Assembly (NCBI GenBank): GCA_028695735.1
Contig: JAQVIJ010000001.1
Span: forward strand, 646,447-710,446
Length of the DNA: 64,000 nt
Direction: 5' to 3'
Source: Deltaproteobacteria bacterium
Lineage (GTDB): Bacteria; Desulfobacterota; Dissulfuribacteria; Dissulfuribacterales; DYLC01
Shown one piece after another: positions 51,339 through 59,860 of the stretch (its first letter is position 1; every line of letters begins with the position of its first letter). Both the position numbers and the translations under genes were made by a program. The notes under the pieces were generated by a model. It made no database searches, had not been told where the DNA came from, and was given only the letters and a program-made list of their open reading frames with translations.

Positions 51339-51794
51339 ATGAAAAGAACAACCCTGGCAGTCCTGTTGTCCCTGTTGTTGTCCATGCCTCTACTGTCCTC
51401 CTGCGCCCAATTTGGCCCTGGTGCCGGTTCCAATGACACCAGTCCTGTCTCAAGTCAGGCGGTGTTGGCCATGCCCGATGTGCCTGCGCCTGTGGAACTC
51501 AAAAAGGATGAGGACAAGAGCATGGTCATTCGCACCAATGACTTTGAGGGCGGTTTTCTGGTGATGAGGGGCAAGCTCACCGTGAATTCCCTTATAGATT
51601 TTTATACCAACACCATGCCTCAGTACGGTTGGAACCTGAAAGGCGTCATGCACGCCAAACAGAACCTCATGGCCTTTTCCAAGCCCAATGGTGATTATTG
51701 TCTCGTTAACATCTCCGAAACCAATTTCGGCTACGATACCGAGGTGCAGTTCTGGGTGATCACCAACAAGAACGCCGGTGCAAGCCGCTATTAA
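51339..51794 (+). CDS. Lipoprotein of unknown function
   Basis: A 151-aa protein with a lipoprotein signal (LLSMPLLSSC, lipid-modified Cys at about residue 22). The mature part is a single small domain: MPDVPAPVELKKDEDKSM, then GGFLVMRGKLTVNSLIDFYTNTMPQYGWNL. I recall similar small lipoproteins next to coaBC in related bacteria but cannot name a function. AGGAG lies upstream, within the end of the nitroreductase gene. Confidence 0.8.
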   Translation: MKRTTLAVLLSLLLSMPLLSSCAQFGPGAGSNDTSPVSSQAVLAMPDVPAPVELKKDEDKSMVIRTNDFEGGFLVMRGKLTVNSLIDFYTNTMPQYGWNLKGVMHAKQNLMAFSKPNGDYCLVNISETNFGYDTEVQFWVITNKNAGASRY

Positions 51795-51832
51795 GAGGGG
51801 CGACCGGCTACAACTGTATGTGATGGCTTGAA

Positions 51833-53095
51833 ATGATCGAGAATGCCACAAAAGGGCTGCTGGAGGGCAGGCGTTTATTATTGGGTATCGCCGGCGGTAT
51901 AGCGGCCTGCAAGGCCGTGGATTATAGCCGTAAGCTCAAGGCATTGGGTGCAGAGCTGTTTATTGTGCTTACGCAAAACGCCGCTCGATTTGTAACGCCC
52001 CTTTCGGTTGCGGCCCTGACCAGCTCATCCGTTCATTTAGATATGTTCGAGCCTGATTCCTCCAGTGCCATGCTGCACATAGAGCTGGCGCGCAAGGCCG
52101 ACCTCTTCTGCATTCTGCCCGCCACGGCCAATACCCTGGCCAAGGTTGCTTGCGGCCTGGCCGATGACCTGCTTTCCACCCTGTGTCTTTCTCATGGCAG
52201 GCCCATTCTCCTCTTTCCATCCATGAACCCTGTCATGTGGCAAAACCCTGTGGTGCAGGCCAATGTGCGCAGGTTGAAGGATGTAGGTCATAGAGTGATA
52301 ACCCCTGCATACGGAGAGACCGCCTGCGGCGAGTGCGGAGAAGGCAGGCTTCCGGACTGGCCTGTGGTAAGAGAGGCTGTGTTAAAGGCCCTGACACCCC
52401 AGACACTCAGGGACATAAACATCCTCATCTCGGCAGGGCCTACGCGTGAACCCATTGATCCCGTGCGTTTCATCTCCAATCGTTCTTCAGGCCGTATGGG
52501 CTACGCCTTGGCGCAGGAGGCGGCCAGACGGGGTGCGGAGGTGACACTGGTAAGCGGTCCTGTGTCCTTGGAGCCGCCTCCAGGAGTGCATGTGGTGTCT
52601 GTGGAAACGGCCTCGCAGATGCAAAATGCCATGCAGACCCTGGCGCAAGAGGCCCGCATCATCGTGATGACCGCCGCTGTCTCTGACTATGCCCCTATTG
52701 TCACTGCTCAACAAAAGCTTAAAAAGACCTTTGAGACCCTGCATCTGGAGTTGCAACGCAATCCAGACATCCTCACAGGCCTTACCAGCTCTTGCAGGCC
52801 GAATCAGTTCATAGTGGGCTTTTGTGCAGAGACAGAGGCCCTGCGGGAACATGCCCTCCAGAAGTTCAAGGCCAAGGGGGTGCATCTCTTGGTGGCCAAC
52901 GATGTGTCTCAAAAGGATGCAGGTTTTGATGTGGAGACCAATCGAGTGCTGTTGCTCTGGTCCGAAAGGCCCAGGGAACAATCAGGGCCGTCTTTGCGGC
53001 AGGAGGAGATAGTCGTGAAGGAACTGCCTCTGCTGCCCAAGGACCGAGTGGCTCAGGCCATTTGGGACAAGGTAGAGCAATTGGCAGGTCTATGA
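51833..53095 (+). CDS. coaBC: Bifunctional phosphopantothenoylcysteine decarboxylase/phosphopantothenate-cysteine ligase
   Basis: A 420-aa two-domain enzyme of coenzyme A synthesis. The N-terminal CoaC domain (about 1-190) is a flavoprotein with GIAGGIAACKA, the catalytic HIELARKADLFCILPATANT, the FPSMNPVMW substrate motif, and ACGECGEGRL with the active Cys. The C-terminal CoaB domain (about 195-415) has SAGPTREPIDPVRFISNRSSG and later NDVSQKDAGFD. It joins cysteine to phosphopantothenate with CTP and decarboxylates the product. Normal length. Confidence 0.95.
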   Translation: MIENATKGLLEGRRLLLGIAGGIAACKAVDYSRKLKALGAELFIVLTQNAARFVTPLSVAALTSSSVHLDMFEPDSSSAMLHIELARKADLFCILPATANTLAKVACGLADDLLSTLCLSHGRPILLFPSMNPVMWQNPVVQANVRRLKDVGHRVITPAYGETACGECGEGRLPDWPVVREAVLKALTPQTLRDINILISAGPTREPIDPVRFISNRSSGRMGYALAQEAARRGAEVTLVSGPVSLEPPPGVHVVSVETASQMQNAMQTLAQEARIIVMTAAVSDYAPIVTAQQKLKKTFETLHLELQRNPDILTGLTSSCRPNQFIVGFCAETEALREHALQKFKAKGVHLLVANDVSQKDAGFDVETNRVLLLWSERPREQSGPSLRQEEIVVKELPLLPKDRVAQAIWDKVEQLAGL

Positions 53096-53110
53096 GGTAA
53101 CTGTGTTTTT

Positions 53111-54037
53111 TTAGTGTACATGCCCGCAACAGCCCTCACTTTTTTGAGCAGTTTGACCGAGATCGCAATAAAAGGCATCGGAGTTACAGGCACACTCCAT
53201 TTGAATGGTTGTGTGTAGAATGCCGTGTTGTTTGAGATAGAGTTCCACTGCCTGTCTCAGGTGATCCGCCTGGCACATGGTCATGTCCTCCACGGCCACA
53301 TGACAGGAAAAGGCGGGAATGCCATAGCCGATGGACCAGAGGTGTACATCGTGCACATTGAGAATGCCCTGAATCTTCAGAATGCCTTGGGCCAGTTCCT
53401 CTGCATGCAGGTTTAATGGACTCAATTCCAAAAAGATGTAAAGGGCCTCCTTTACCACCCTGATGCCCCCAAAAACGATTACAATGCCCACAATAACGCT
53501 CAGAATAGGGTCTATCAGCCAAAAACCTGTATAGGAAATGACTATACCTGCTATTACCACGGCCACAGAGGACAGGGTGTCTCCCAGCACATGCAGCCAG
53601 GCACTGCGCACATTCAGGTCATGATGCCCTCCGTGCAGCAGCCAGGCCATGACGAGGTTTCCCAAAAGGCCCAATACCGCCACCCAGATCATCATCCCTG
53701 TTTGAATTTCCAGGGGATTGAACAGTCGTTTGTAGGCCTCCCAGAAGATCAGTATGGCTACTACCAAAAGGCTTGCCCCGTTTATGAGGGCTGCCAAGAT
53801 GCCGATACGCTGATAACCGAAGGTGGCTCGAAAATCCGCGGCCTTTTTGGCCATCAGACCCGCCAACAGGCTTAAGAGCAGGGCAATGCCGTCTGTAAAC
53901 ACGTGACCTGCATCACTTAAAAGGGCCAGGCTGTGACTTAGAAGCCCTCCTATGACCTCGGCTGCCAGGATTACAGCTGTGACCAACAGGGCCCATGCCA
54001 GTGGATTGGTGTTGGAGTGAGTGTTGAATTGGCTCAT
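53111..54037 (-). CDS. CDF-family cation (zinc-type) efflux transporter
   Basis: A 308-aa membrane protein with six helices and a cytoplasmic C-terminal domain. Helix 2 has HSLALLSDAGHVFTDGIAL and helix 5 has LHVLGDTLSSVAVVIAG; the HxxxD and HxxxD pairs are the zinc site of CzcD/ZitB-type transporters. The C-terminal end is Cys/His-rich (CACNSDAFYCDLG, CCGHVH). The ATG at 54037 overlaps the CcdA-like stop as ATGA; the longer frame from 54439 merely reads through that gene. It is the last gene of the arsenic operon. Confidence 0.9.
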   Translation of the reverse strand: MSQFNTHSNTNPLAWALLVTAVILAAEVIGGLLSHSLALLSDAGHVFTDGIALLLSLLAGLMAKKAADFRATFGYQRIGILAALINGASLLVVAILIFWEAYKRLFNPLEIQTGMMIWVAVLGLLGNLVMAWLLHGGHHDLNVRSAWLHVLGDTLSSVAVVIAGIVISYTGFWLIDPILSVIVGIVIVFGGIRVVKEALYIFLELSPLNLHAEELAQGILKIQGILNVHDVHLWSIGYGIPAFSCHVAVEDMTMCQADHLRQAVELYLKQHGILHTTIQMECACNSDAFYCDLGQTAQKSEGCCGHVH

Positions 54038-54735
54038 ACGAGAAGTGATTTGTAAAGGATGTAGAGGCTGATCAAAACCAGGAGCAGGCCGCTGGCCTTT
54101 TTTATGGCCAGGGACATTCCCTGCATGAGTTTTGAGCTGAGAATGGCCTCTGTGATGCCTATGGACAGACCTGCCACAAAGATCAAGGCACAGTGGCCGA
54201 TGGCATAGGCAAAGAGGAGGAATGCCCCATAGACCACATCGCCCTCGGTGGAGACATAGGCCAGGATTACCGCCAGGACAGGCGTAGCGCAGGGGGAGGA
54301 GAGCACTCCGGTAAAAAGCCCCAAAAGCAGGGCGCCTATGGCACCCTTTGCTCGAATATTGAGGTTTCTTTGAGGCAGGATGTTCCAATTCATGGGCAAC
54401 AGGTTCAAAAGATGCAGCCCCATGAAAAGGGCCAGGCAAGCAAAACCGAGCTGCAGCCAGTTACCTGCAAAAAGAAGCAGGCTTCCTATCTGCGCTGCAA
54501 ATGCCCCTAATAATGTGAAGGTGGTGGAAAGGCCCAAGACAAAAAGTCCTGAAAAAAGGGCGGCCTTCCATCGGCTGCCTTCAGAATAACCTCCCACATA
54601 GGCGATCACCAAGGGCACAGCCGCCAGGACACATGGGCTGAAGGAAGAGGCTAACCCTGCCAAAAAGCTGAGCAGAAATGCCAGGCCATGCTGAGAGGCC
54701 AAAAGCGTTGACAGGGAGGTGGCGAGCTGTTCCAT
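54034..54735 (-). CDS. CcdA/DsbD-type thiol-disulfide transmembrane protein
   Basis: A 233-aa inner-membrane protein with six or seven helices. Two Cys motifs lie in the first and fourth helices: GLASSFSPCVLAAVPLV and GVLSSPCATPVLAVILAYV, the redox pair that passes reducing power from cytoplasmic thioredoxin across the membrane. It follows a periplasmic thioredoxin-like gene by about 20 bases, its probable partner. Together they may supply reductant for periplasmic thiol chemistry or cytochrome c maturation; in an arsenic operon they might keep a metalloid-handling thiol reduced. Confidence 0.87.
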   Translation of the reverse strand: MEQLATSLSTLLASQHGLAFLLSFLAGLASSFSPCVLAAVPLVIAYVGGYSEGSRWKAALFSGLFVLGLSTTFTLLGAFAAQIGSLLLFAGNWLQLGFACLALFMGLHLLNLLPMNWNILPQRNLNIRAKGAIGALLLGLFTGVLSSPCATPVLAVILAYVSTEGDVVYGAFLLFAYAIGHCALIFVAGLSIGITEAILSSKLMQGMSLAIKKASGLLLVLISLYILYKSLLV

Positions 54736-54754
54736 TGAGTCCAGTGCTTGGCGC

Positions 54755-55147
54755 CTATTTTATGCCCAGTTTGTCCTGCAGCACCTTTTGTATCTCTTCA
54801 TACGGGTAAAACCCCACATGTCTGGCCACCTCTTTGCCGTTTTTATCCAAAAAGATCTGAGTGGGGATTACAAAGACACCATACATGGTGGCGAGCTTTT
54901 TCTCTTCGTCCTTTCCGATGTCCACGAAGATGACCTGTAATCTGTCTTTGTACTCCTTTTCCAATTTCTCCAGAATGGGTTTCATCTGCCTGCATGGAAT
55001 ACATTGAACAGAACCCACCTCCAGCATGACAGGGATGCCCTTGGTGCGCGCCAAGGACAGAAGCTCCCTGCTGGTGGCCGTATGGCCGTTTACGGCAAAA
55101 ACAAGGAAAAACAGGTGAAAGATGGCCAGAAACAGCAGTTTTTTCAT
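54755..55147 (-). CDS. Exported thioredoxin-like protein
   Basis: A 130-aa protein with signal peptide MKKLLFLAIFHLFFLVFAVNGHTA, then a thioredoxin fold with the active site CIPC (VGSVQCIPCRQMKP) and the cis-Pro loop VFVIPTQIFLD. The ATG at 55147 has GGAGA upstream; the frame from 55216 reads through the end of the arsenite transporter gene. It lies between the arsenite transporter and the CcdA-like gene and is likely reduced by the latter. Confidence 0.88.
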   Translation of the reverse strand: MKKLLFLAIFHLFFLVFAVNGHTATSRELLSLARTKGIPVMLEVGSVQCIPCRQMKPILEKLEKEYKDRLQVIFVDIGKDEEKKLATMYGVFVIPTQIFLDKNGKEVARHVGFYPYEEIQKVLQDKLGIK

Positions 55148-55172
55148 AAAAATCTCCAGTAGTGGATTTGTT

Positions 55173-56219
55173 TTAAGCGCCTTCAAAATACCTCTTTTTG
55201 AAGTACAGCGCCACATTGACCAGGCTTATGAGCACAGGCACCTCCACCAGCGGGCCGATTACCGCTGCAAAGGCCTCTCCTGAGTTTATTCCAAAGACTG
55301 CCACAGCCACTGCAATGGCCAGTTCGAAGTTGTTGCTGGCAGCAGTAAAGGCCATGGTGGTGGTTTTGGCATAGTCTGCCCGAAAGCGTCTGCCCATATA
55401 GAATGAGACCAAAAACATCACCACAAAATATATGAGCAGGGGGACAGCCACCTTTAACACATCCAACGGGAGTTTTACGATATATTCTCCCTTTAAAGTG
55501 AACATGACCACGATGGTAAAGAGCAGGGCCACCAATGTGATAAAACCGATGCGGGAGGCAAAGCGGGTCTCATACCACTCTTTGCCCTTGGCCTTGATGA
55601 GAAGAAAGCGGGTGAGCAGCCCTGCAATAAAAGGGATGCCCAGATAGATAAAGACACTTTCTGCTATCTGTCCTATGGTGACATGGACGGTGGTGCCCTG
55701 AATGCCGAATATGGGCGGAAGGACCGTGATAAAGACATAGGCGTAGATGGAGAAAAAGAGCACCTGAAAGATGGAGTTGAATGCCACTAAACCAGCACAG
55801 TACTCCCGGTCTCCACCTGCCAGGTCGTTCCAGACGATCACCATGGCAATGCAGCGGGCCAGGCCTATCATGATCAGGCCATACATGTATTCCAGATGCC
55901 CACTTAAAAAGGTTATGGCCAAAAAGAACATGAGAATGGGGCCTATGACCCAGTTTTGAACTAAAGACAGGCCCAATATCTTTTTGTCGCGAAATACCTC
56001 TCCCAACTCCTCATATTTTACCTTGGCCAGGGGTGGATACATCATGAGAATGAGGCCGATGGCTATGGGGATGTTGGTGGTCCCTGACTGGAATTTGTTG
56101 ATGAATGCCACAGCCGGCGGAAAGATATAGCCCAAAAACACACCACCCGCCATGGCCAAAAAGATCCACAGGGTCAGAAAACGGTCAAGAAAGGACAGCC
56201 GTTTAGCTACACTGGACAT
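55173..56219 (-). CDS. acr3: Arsenite efflux permease, ACR3 family
   Basis: A 348-aa membrane protein with ten helices. The motif [19 protein letters not shown] in helix 4 carries the conserved Cys of ACR3 transporters, and [23 protein letters not shown] in helix 9 carries the conserved Glu. It exports arsenite (and perhaps antimonite) using the proton gradient. Its start lies 13 bases inside arsR, so expression is coupled to the regulator. Normal length. Confidence 0.93.
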   Translation of the reverse strand: MSSVAKRLSFLDRFLTLWIFLAMAGGVFLGYIFPPAVAFINKFQSGTTNIPIAIGLILMMYPPLAKVKYEELGEVFRDKKILGLSLVQNWVIGPILMFFLAITFLSGHLEYMYGLIMIGLARCIAMVIVWNDLAGGDREYCAGLVAFNSIFQVLFFSIYAYVFITVLPPIFGIQGTTVHVTIGQIAESVFIYLGIPFIAGLLTRFLLIKAKGKEWYETRFASRIGFITLVALLFTIVVMFTLKGEYIVKLPLDVLKVAVPLLIYFVVMFLVSFYMGRRFRADYAKTTTMAFTAASNNFELAIAVAVAVFGINSGEAFAAVIGPLVEVPVLISLVNVALYFKKRYFEGA

Positions 56220-56581
56220 CTTTTACCCCCGTTGTTGGTCTGGTCTTGTTGGATTATGAATTCATTGAGCCTTTGAAACTCCTCTGCCATCTCCTCTTCA
56301 GGAATCCGTTCCAGCGCCGAAAGGATGAGAAATCTTAAAAAGATGTCATTCTGGTTAAGGCTGTAATATTGCCATTTCCCGCACTTTCTGCTGGTGATAA
56401 ACCCCGCTTTTTTGAGCACCCCCAAATGAAAGGAGACATGGGATTGCCTCATATCCATGGCCTTTGTAAGGGCGCAGACACATCGCTCCTTTTGTTGGAG
56501 TAATTTCAACAGTTTGAGACGGTTGGTGTCTGAAATGGCCTTAAACAGTTCGGCGATGGCTTGTATGGAATGGCTGTTCAT
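56207..56581 (-). CDS. arsR: ArsR/SmtB-family metalloregulatory repressor
   Basis: A 124-aa winged-helix regulator. The sequence [31 protein letters not shown] holds the DNA-recognition helix and the CVC pair, which binds trivalent arsenic in ArsR and causes release from DNA. The ATG at 56581 is preferred; an ATG at 56599 would add six residues. First gene of the minus-strand operon with ACR3, thioredoxin-like, CcdA-like and CDF genes. A TCAAG-N8-CTTGA inverted repeat lies upstream. Confidence 0.9.
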   Translation of the reverse strand: MNSHSIQAIAELFKAISDTNRLKLLKLLQQKERCVCALTKAMDMRQSHVSFHLGVLKKAGFITSRKCGKWQYYSLNQNDIFLRFLILSALERIPEEEMAEEFQRLNEFIIQQDQTNNGGKRCPV

Positions 56582-56613
56582 GGCTACATGATAAAACAAA
56601 GCTCATTTATATG

Positions 56614-56631
56614 TCAAGTGAAAATGCTTGA
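56614..56631. promoter_or_regulatory. Inverted repeat, candidate ArsR operator
   Basis: TCAAG-N8-CTTGA in the 101-base gap between arsR and the divergent Fe-S gene. The same half-sites occur in a second palindromic site at 57206. Regulation of both divergent genes by ArsR is inferred from location. Confidence 0.6.
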
Positions 56632-56682
56632 ACTGAAAAACATGAGGTGTATAGTTGTGAAAAATACATTCAGGAGGTTCAT

Positions 56683-57201
56683 ATGCCATATATCTCTGAT
56701 GCCATTGACCCCATTTTAGAACCTGCCGCCTGTCATGTGGGAGGCTGTCTGTTCAAGGCCAAAGTGGCTGTTTCTACGGACCTTGAAGATATCATGCCAT
56801 ATGTCAATGCAGTGGCCAGGGTGGTCTTTTATGATTCCCAAGAGCCTGTGATCATCTTCAAACACGATGGCTACAGGGTGGCCATGCGGTCCAAGGAATT
56901 GGCGGCAGCCACTGTATCAAGTGTGGAGGAGGGCAGAAAGGCCCTGGAATCAGTGGTGCGGTTTTTAAATGAGCTCTGGGAGCGCAGAGAAGGTATAACC
57001 CCCCTCAAAAAGGAGCGCAAAAGACCGCCTGCCTTTCAACTCTACAAGCACCTGCCCAAGACCAACTGCAAGGACTGTGGAGAGCCCACCTGCTTGGCCT
57101 TCGCCACTCGGCTCAGTTTGGCTGATAAGGACCTGGAGGAATGCAGACACCTCACAGAGGGGCAGGCAGGGGCGCTTCAGGAGATTTTGGAGAATGCGTA
57201 A
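56683..57201 (+). CDS. Fe-S domain protein (AcsC/CdhD-type [4Fe-4S] motif)
   Basis: A 172-aa cytoplasmic protein. The C-terminal 60 residues contain CKDCGEPTCLAFATRLSLADKDLEEC, the C-x2-C-x4-C-x16-C pattern of the Fe-S domain found in corrinoid iron-sulfur proteins and related ferredoxins. The N-terminal 100 residues (AACHVGGCLFKAKV ... VIIFKHDGYRVAMRS) are a domain I do not recognise by function. ATG 56683 follows AGGAGG; the ATG at 56647 is rejected. It is divergent from arsR and ends just before the candidate operator of the efflux operon. Confidence 0.8.
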   Translation: MPYISDAIDPILEPAACHVGGCLFKAKVAVSTDLEDIMPYVNAVARVVFYDSQEPVIIFKHDGYRVAMRSKELAAATVSSVEEGRKALESVVRFLNELWERREGITPLKKERKRPPAFQLYKHLPKTNCKDCGEPTCLAFATRLSLADKDLEECRHLTEGQAGALQEILENA

Positions 57202-57205
57202 AATT

Positions 57206-57227
57206 CACTTGACAAGTGAGTCAAGTT
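57206..57227. promoter_or_regulatory. Palindrome upstream of the RND efflux operon, candidate ArsR site
   Basis: Perfect 13-bp palindrome CACTTG-A-CAAGTG, followed by AGTCAAGTT, which together also read as CTTGA-N8-TCAAG. It shares half-sites with the arsR upstream repeat and lies about 85 bases before the TolC-type gene. Confidence 0.55.
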
Positions 57228-57268
57228 GTATAAATTTATTTTGATATATTGACTCTGATTAGGAGGAT

Positions 57269-57346
57269 GGTAGGGGCGACCGGCCAGTCGCCCCTACCTT
57301 ATTATTCATGCAAAGAGTATGTGGTGTTTTGAAGCATCGTTTACGG
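57269..57346. repeat. Palindromic repeat plus inverted copy of the 63-kb repeat element
   Basis: 57269-57298 is an imperfect palindrome (arms GGTAGGGGCGAC and GTCGCCCCTACC), nearly identical to the perfect one at 12659-12686. Immediately after it, 57309-57346 is the reverse complement of 63823-63860, with 35 of 38 positions identical by eye, and partly of 63438-63475. The start codon of the TolC-type gene lies at the edge of this repeat. Confidence 0.8.
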
Positions 57347-58708
57347 CGACCGGCCTTTTATTCATGGTTCCTGGGTTGTTGTGTGGCAGTGGTCTTGTTG
57401 TTGGCCCTTTCATTTTCAGGAAATGCCCAAGAACCTGAAGACCCTGAAATGACCATCCTTTCCTTGCAGAAGGCCATAGAGACCGCTGTTCAAAACAGCC
57501 CCCTCTTAAAAACAGCCGCAGAGGAGGAGCGTGCCTCTCAGGCAGTGGAGCAGGGCTCCCGTGCGGCCCTTTGGCCTCGCTTGGACCTCAATGCCTCTTA
57601 TCTCAAGGAAAATCAAGCAATTCCTTACATACCTGCCCAGGCCATCGACATTCCAGCCAAGTTTAGTGATGAGGTATATGCGTGGGGTGTGTTTCTGAAG
57701 TTTCCCCTCTATGAAGGCGGTAGGCTGGTGGGGCAAATAAAGGTCGCAGAGTTGGAGCGCATGGCCCAAGGCCTTTTAAAAGAGATGACCCTGCAAGACC
57801 TGATCTCCAATGTGAGCAACACCTTTAACAAATGCCTGCAGATGGAGGCATTGGTGCAGGCCTATGGGCTTTCAGTGGAGGCATTGCGCAAGGCCCGAGA
57901 GGACATGGAGGCCCGTTTCAGGTTGGGTAGAGTGCCGCAAGTGGAGATGCTGCGCATGGATGTCCAGTTGTCGGCAGAGGAGCAGAATTTGGTGCGCGCC
58001 CAAGAGGGGCTTAGGCGTGCTCGAAACGCCCTGGCATATTTTATGGGGGTTGAGACATCAAAACTCGGCAGCTTAAAGGGGGGGTTAGAGGCAAAGGAAC
58101 GAGTGGCTGCGGCTGATATTTCCCATCTGGTGCAGGCCAGGCCCGATGTCTCTGCCTTGACTCAGCGCCTTCAAGCGGAAAGGGCCAGATTGGAGGTCAC
58201 CAAGGCAAAACGCTATCCATCCATCGGTCTGGTGAGCGATTACGGCAATCGAGCCGGCACAGGCATAAGGGATCGGGAAGAGGTCTGGGAGGCAGGGGTG
58301 GTGGCCTCTGTAAACCTCTTTGATGGCGGAGTGATCTCCTCTGAAATAGCCCGGCAGCAGGCCGTGGTGGCCAAGGCCGAAGAGGCACTGAGGGCCGGTG
58401 TGCTCAGGGCTACAAAGGAGATAGAAGACGCCCTTTCCAGTGTGCGGGAGGCAGAGGCGCGCATTGGGCTGGCTGAAAATGCTGTGCTGCAGGCCAAAGA
58501 GGCCCTGCGCATAGAGGAGTTGCGATATAAAACAGGGGCATCCAGCATCACAGATTTCCTGTTGGCTCAGTCCGCCTTTAGTTTGGCAGAGGCGGGCAGG
58601 CTTCAGGCGCTGTATGACTACACCGCTGCGGTCATAGAGTTTAAAAGGGCAACAGGTAGCCTTTCAGCCCCAAGTACTCAGGCCTCCTCATTCAACTCAA
58701 AGGAGTAA
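57308..58708 (+). CDS. TolC-family outer-membrane efflux protein
   Basis: A 466-aa exported protein with a signal peptide (about residues 20-38, ending SFSGNA-QEP) and two similar halves of long helical and beta segments, as in TolC/OEP. YLKENQAIPYIPAQ and VKRYPSIGLVSDYG-like stretches near the strands fit the family. The ATG at 57308 has no clear ribosome site, and the first 13 codons come from a dispersed repeat, so the true start or regulation is uncertain. The adaptor gene follows 3 bases after the stop. Confidence 0.88.
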   Translation: MQRVCGVLKHRLRRPAFYSWFLGCCVAVVLLLALSFSGNAQEPEDPEMTILSLQKAIETAVQNSPLLKTAAEEERASQAVEQGSRAALWPRLDLNASYLKENQAIPYIPAQAIDIPAKFSDEVYAWGVFLKFPLYEGGRLVGQIKVAELERMAQGLLKEMTLQDLISNVSNTFNKCLQMEALVQAYGLSVEALRKAREDMEARFRLGRVPQVEMLRMDVQLSAEEQNLVRAQEGLRRARNALAYFMGVETSKLGSLKGGLEAKERVAAADISHLVQARPDVSALTQRLQAERARLEVTKAKRYPSIGLVSDYGNRAGTGIRDREEVWEAGVVASVNLFDGGVISSEIARQQAVVAKAEEALRAGVLRATKEIEDALSSVREAEARIGLAENAVLQAKEALRIEELRYKTGASSITDFLLAQSAFSLAEAGRLQALYDYTAAVIEFKRATGSLSAPSTQASSFNSKE

Positions 58709-58711
58709 CAT

Positions 58712-59854
58712 ATGAAAAAGCTCATAGCGGTCCTCGTGATATTGGCTCTGATAGCAGGAGCGGCCCTGGTGGTCATCAAAAAGAAACAGCAGCTCGCCAA
58801 CACCCCAACGGTTCCATCCTATCCGCTTCCTGTAAAGACCGCATCGGTCAATTCAGGTCGGCTGGAGCTCACTGTGGGCTATCTTGGTGTGCTTCAGGCC
58901 TTTACAGCCGTGGACCTCTCATCCCGCATCTCTGCCCACATTCTTAGCATAAATGTGCGGGAAGGTGAGCGTGTCTCAAAGGGACAGCTTTTAATCACGC
59001 TGGATGATCGGGACCTGCAGGAGAAACTCCTTTCACAAAAGGCAAATTTGGCCGCCTTACAGGCCAGCCTTGCCGGCATTCAAAGCCTTTTTGCCACTCA
59101 GGAGTCTGTATTTCAGCGGGATGAGGTCTTGCATAAAAACGGCGCCATCTCCACCGAGGCATTTGAACGGTCTCGCAGCCAGCGGGATGCCCTGCGAGCC
59201 CAGGTAGAAGAGACGAAGCGCCGTATTGAGGCGCAAAATGCCCTGGTAAAGGCCACACAGGTGGAGCTCAGCTATACCAGGTTAACCGCCCCCATAGATG
59301 GGGTTGTGGCCAAACGCCTGATGGAGCCGGGGGACCTGGCGGTGATGGGAAGGCCTATTTTGCACCTGGAGGCACAAGACGCCTTTAAGGTGGCTGTGCA
59401 GGTGCCTCAAAATCAGGTGAATGCCTTTAAGACAGGTGAACGAGTCAGGCTTTCCAATGGCACGGAGCAGATGGAGGCCCGCATTTCCCGTATCTATCCC
59501 GCTGTCACCAACGGCACTCTGGGCACTGTGGAGATAGACCTCAAGACACGGCCCTTTGGCCTGCCCTCAGGTGCCTCTGTACCCGTGGAGTTGTTCACAG
59601 GGGAGGTCGAGGGCTTGATCGTGCCATTGAATGCCCTTTTGATCAATACGGACCGCGCATTTGTCTATGAGGTGAAAAACAGCCGCATTCATGTAGTGTC
59701 TGTGGAGATTCTGGGCAAAAACGCCCAGTTTGCCTGCATCAAGGGTGAAATTCCAGCAGGCGCCTCAGTGGTGGTGGCAGACGAAGGAAAGCTCATGCGC
59801 TTGAACGAGGGCATGGAGGTCGCAGCGGTGAATGCCCTCAAGGGCCAGAGGTAA
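58712..59854 (+). CDS. RND efflux periplasmic adaptor (membrane fusion) protein
   Basis: A 380-aa protein with an N-terminal membrane anchor (about residues 4-23). The lipoyl/barrel-sandwich halves are at ISAHILSINVREGERVSKGQLLITLDD and LTAPIDGVVAKRLMEPGDLAVMG, with a coiled-coil hairpin between them (about 90-170). A beta-barrel domain follows. It links the inner-membrane pump to the TolC-type channel. Co-translated with its neighbours (3 and 6 bases). Confidence 0.92.
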   Translation: MKKLIAVLVILALIAGAALVVIKKKQQLANTPTVPSYPLPVKTASVNSGRLELTVGYLGVLQAFTAVDLSSRISAHILSINVREGERVSKGQLLITLDDRDLQEKLLSQKANLAALQASLAGIQSLFATQESVFQRDEVLHKNGAISTEAFERSRSQRDALRAQVEETKRRIEAQNALVKATQVELSYTRLTAPIDGVVAKRLMEPGDLAVMGRPILHLEAQDAFKVAVQVPQNQVNAFKTGERVRLSNGTEQMEARISRIYPAVTNGTLGTVEIDLKTRPFGLPSGASVPVELFTGEVEGLIVPLNALLINTDRAFVYEVKNSRIHVVSVEILGKNAQFACIKGEIPAGASVVVADEGKLMRLNEGMEVAAVNALKGQR

Positions 59855-59860
59855 CAGACC

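Noticed and set aside
53111-54439. A 442-aa reading of the CDF transporter
   Set aside because: The first 134 codons overlap the CcdA-like gene in another frame and have no domain; the ATG at 54037 overlaps that gene's stop as ATGA.
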